Source: a bacterium (GTDB lineage Bacteria; Patescibacteria; Dojkabacteria; JAKAPS01; JAJZLI01). From it: a stretch of DNA of 5,990 bases. Location: the NCBI GenBank assembly GCA_021805885.1, contig JAJZDR010000085.1, positions 1 through 5,990 of the forward strand. Direction: 5' to 3'. The notes beneath the pieces are model-generated. The model was not told the DNA's origin and searched no databases. It saw only the letters and a program-made list of their open reading frames with translations. Positions 5,755-5,990 of the stretch are shown here, piece by piece (within the stretch, counting starts at the first letter, position 1; each line of letters starts with the position of its first letter). The translations under genes and the position numbers were made by a program.

Positions 5755-5914
5755 TTAAATTGTAGTAGTAAGCATTCCAAATTTCTGAAGGGGTCTTACC
5801 CTTCAGGGCATAATGTGGTCTGTAATTATTATACTTGTAAATTCCTTCTTTTAAAATACCTAGTCTTATCCGATGGAAGATCAAACTGAAATTTGCAATA
5901 GTAAAGGTGAGCAA
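5750..5914 (-). pseudogene. C-terminal remnant of an IS3/IS481-type transposase
   Basis: The frame ending in TGA at 5752-5750 reads GIYKYNNYRPHYALKGKTPS then EIWNAYYYNLN. The Y-N-x-x-R-P-H-x-A-L-x-x-x-T-P pattern is the hallmark end of the rve/DDE integrase core of IS3/IS481 transposases. Recognisable similarity begins near 5866. The frame stays open to 5914 but the expected catalytic region (the D-D-E residues) is absent, being replaced by unrelated sequence. It is therefore a broken end of an insertion sequence. It abuts the antitoxin gene with no gap. The call of transposase is solid; the exact family is not. Confidence 0.72.
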
Positions 5915-5954
5915 TCATAATTTAATTTGTGATCATAAATATGAAAAGCTCACC
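5906..5954. repeat. Inverted repeat GGTGAGC/GCTCACC around a possible transposase start
   Basis: GGTGAGC (5906-5912) and GCTCACC (5948-5954) are perfectly complementary and separated by 35 AT-rich bases. The right arm lies in codons 3-5 of the frame beginning at 5941. Such a structure could limit translation of a transposase or mark an IS end, but seven bases are little evidence. Confidence 0.3.
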
Positions 5955-5990
5955 AAAAATAAGTATAGATCAAATCAGAGGATATATAAA
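5941..5990 (+). CDS. Start of an unidentified reading frame leaving the window, possibly a transposase
   Basis: ATG at 5941 opens a frame of 16 codons (MKSSPKISIDQIRGYI) that runs off the edge. The basic N-terminus and its place immediately beside a broken transposase suggest a second insertion sequence that has landed in the first, with its left end near 5886-5906. No Shine-Dalgarno is visible and no domain can be recognised in so short a piece. Confidence 0.25.
   Translation, partial: MKSSPKISIDQIRGYI

Noticed and set aside
5785..5806. Perfect 8-bp hairpin CTGAAGGG-gtctta-CCCTTCAG, terminator-like
   Set aside because: It lies within the transposase coding sequence and no T-tract follows on either strand, so it is not an intrinsic terminator. 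Its conservation in the IS was not testable.
1..5990. CRISPR arrays, tRNA or rRNA genes
   Set aside because: No regularly spaced repeats, cloverleaf-like sequences or conserved rRNA segments were seen on either strand.

Overview
This is an AT-rich window, roughly 30% GC by eye, with lysine/isoleucine/asparagine-rich proteins, compact operons and few strong Shine-Dalgarno sequences. It reads as a chromosomal piece of a low-GC bacterium. A Candidate Phyla Radiation (Patescibacteria) lineage is my best guess, but nothing here fixes the taxon. Long open genes end in TAA or TAG and contain no internal TGA, so the standard code is enough.

Left part (1-1896): two envelope genes face away from each other. 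On the minus strand is an undecaprenyl diphosphate synthase (uppS) whose C-terminus runs off the window. On the plus strand is a GT4-type glycosyltransferase. The 139-bp gap between them holds a good sigma-70-like promoter for the glycosyltransferase and a duplicated GATC-rich element, AGGATCAAGATC, whose copies lie on either side of that promoter. Together the two genes suggest lipid-carrier-dependent surface polysaccharide synthesis.

Middle part (1897-2534): decayed coding material. One stretch right behind the glycosyltransferase reads as protein only if two frameshifts are allowed, and its remnant stop overlaps the start of an intact 61-residue unknown protein. A second stretch, also without a start codon, lies behind that. 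An 18-bp near-perfect direct repeat lies inside both remnants.

Defence/toxin part (2535-5754, all genes on the minus strand): an AbiE-type module, with abiEi (winged-helix antitoxin/repressor) overlapping abiEii (nucleotidyltransferase toxin) by 11 bp. AbiEii is unusually long at 513 residues, with a C-terminal half of about 220 residues that I cannot assign. Directly upstream of abiEi is a perfect 18-bp palindrome (5-nt spacer) that covers the -10 region of a promoter with a consensus TTGACA -35 box; it is very likely the autoregulatory operator. Behind it lies another decayed gene on the plus strand. Next comes an AbrB/MazE-like antitoxin plus PIN-domain (VapC-like) toxin pair, closed by a terminator hairpin. 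The antitoxin has no usable start codon.

Right edge (5750-5990): the C-terminal end of an IS3/IS481-type transposase abuts the antitoxin and appears to have removed its start and promoter. The transposase is itself interrupted at about 5866-5890, where another element with a plus-strand reading frame may begin. The right half of the window therefore looks like a turnover zone where toxin-antitoxin modules and insertion sequences collect and decay beside a cell-envelope locus.
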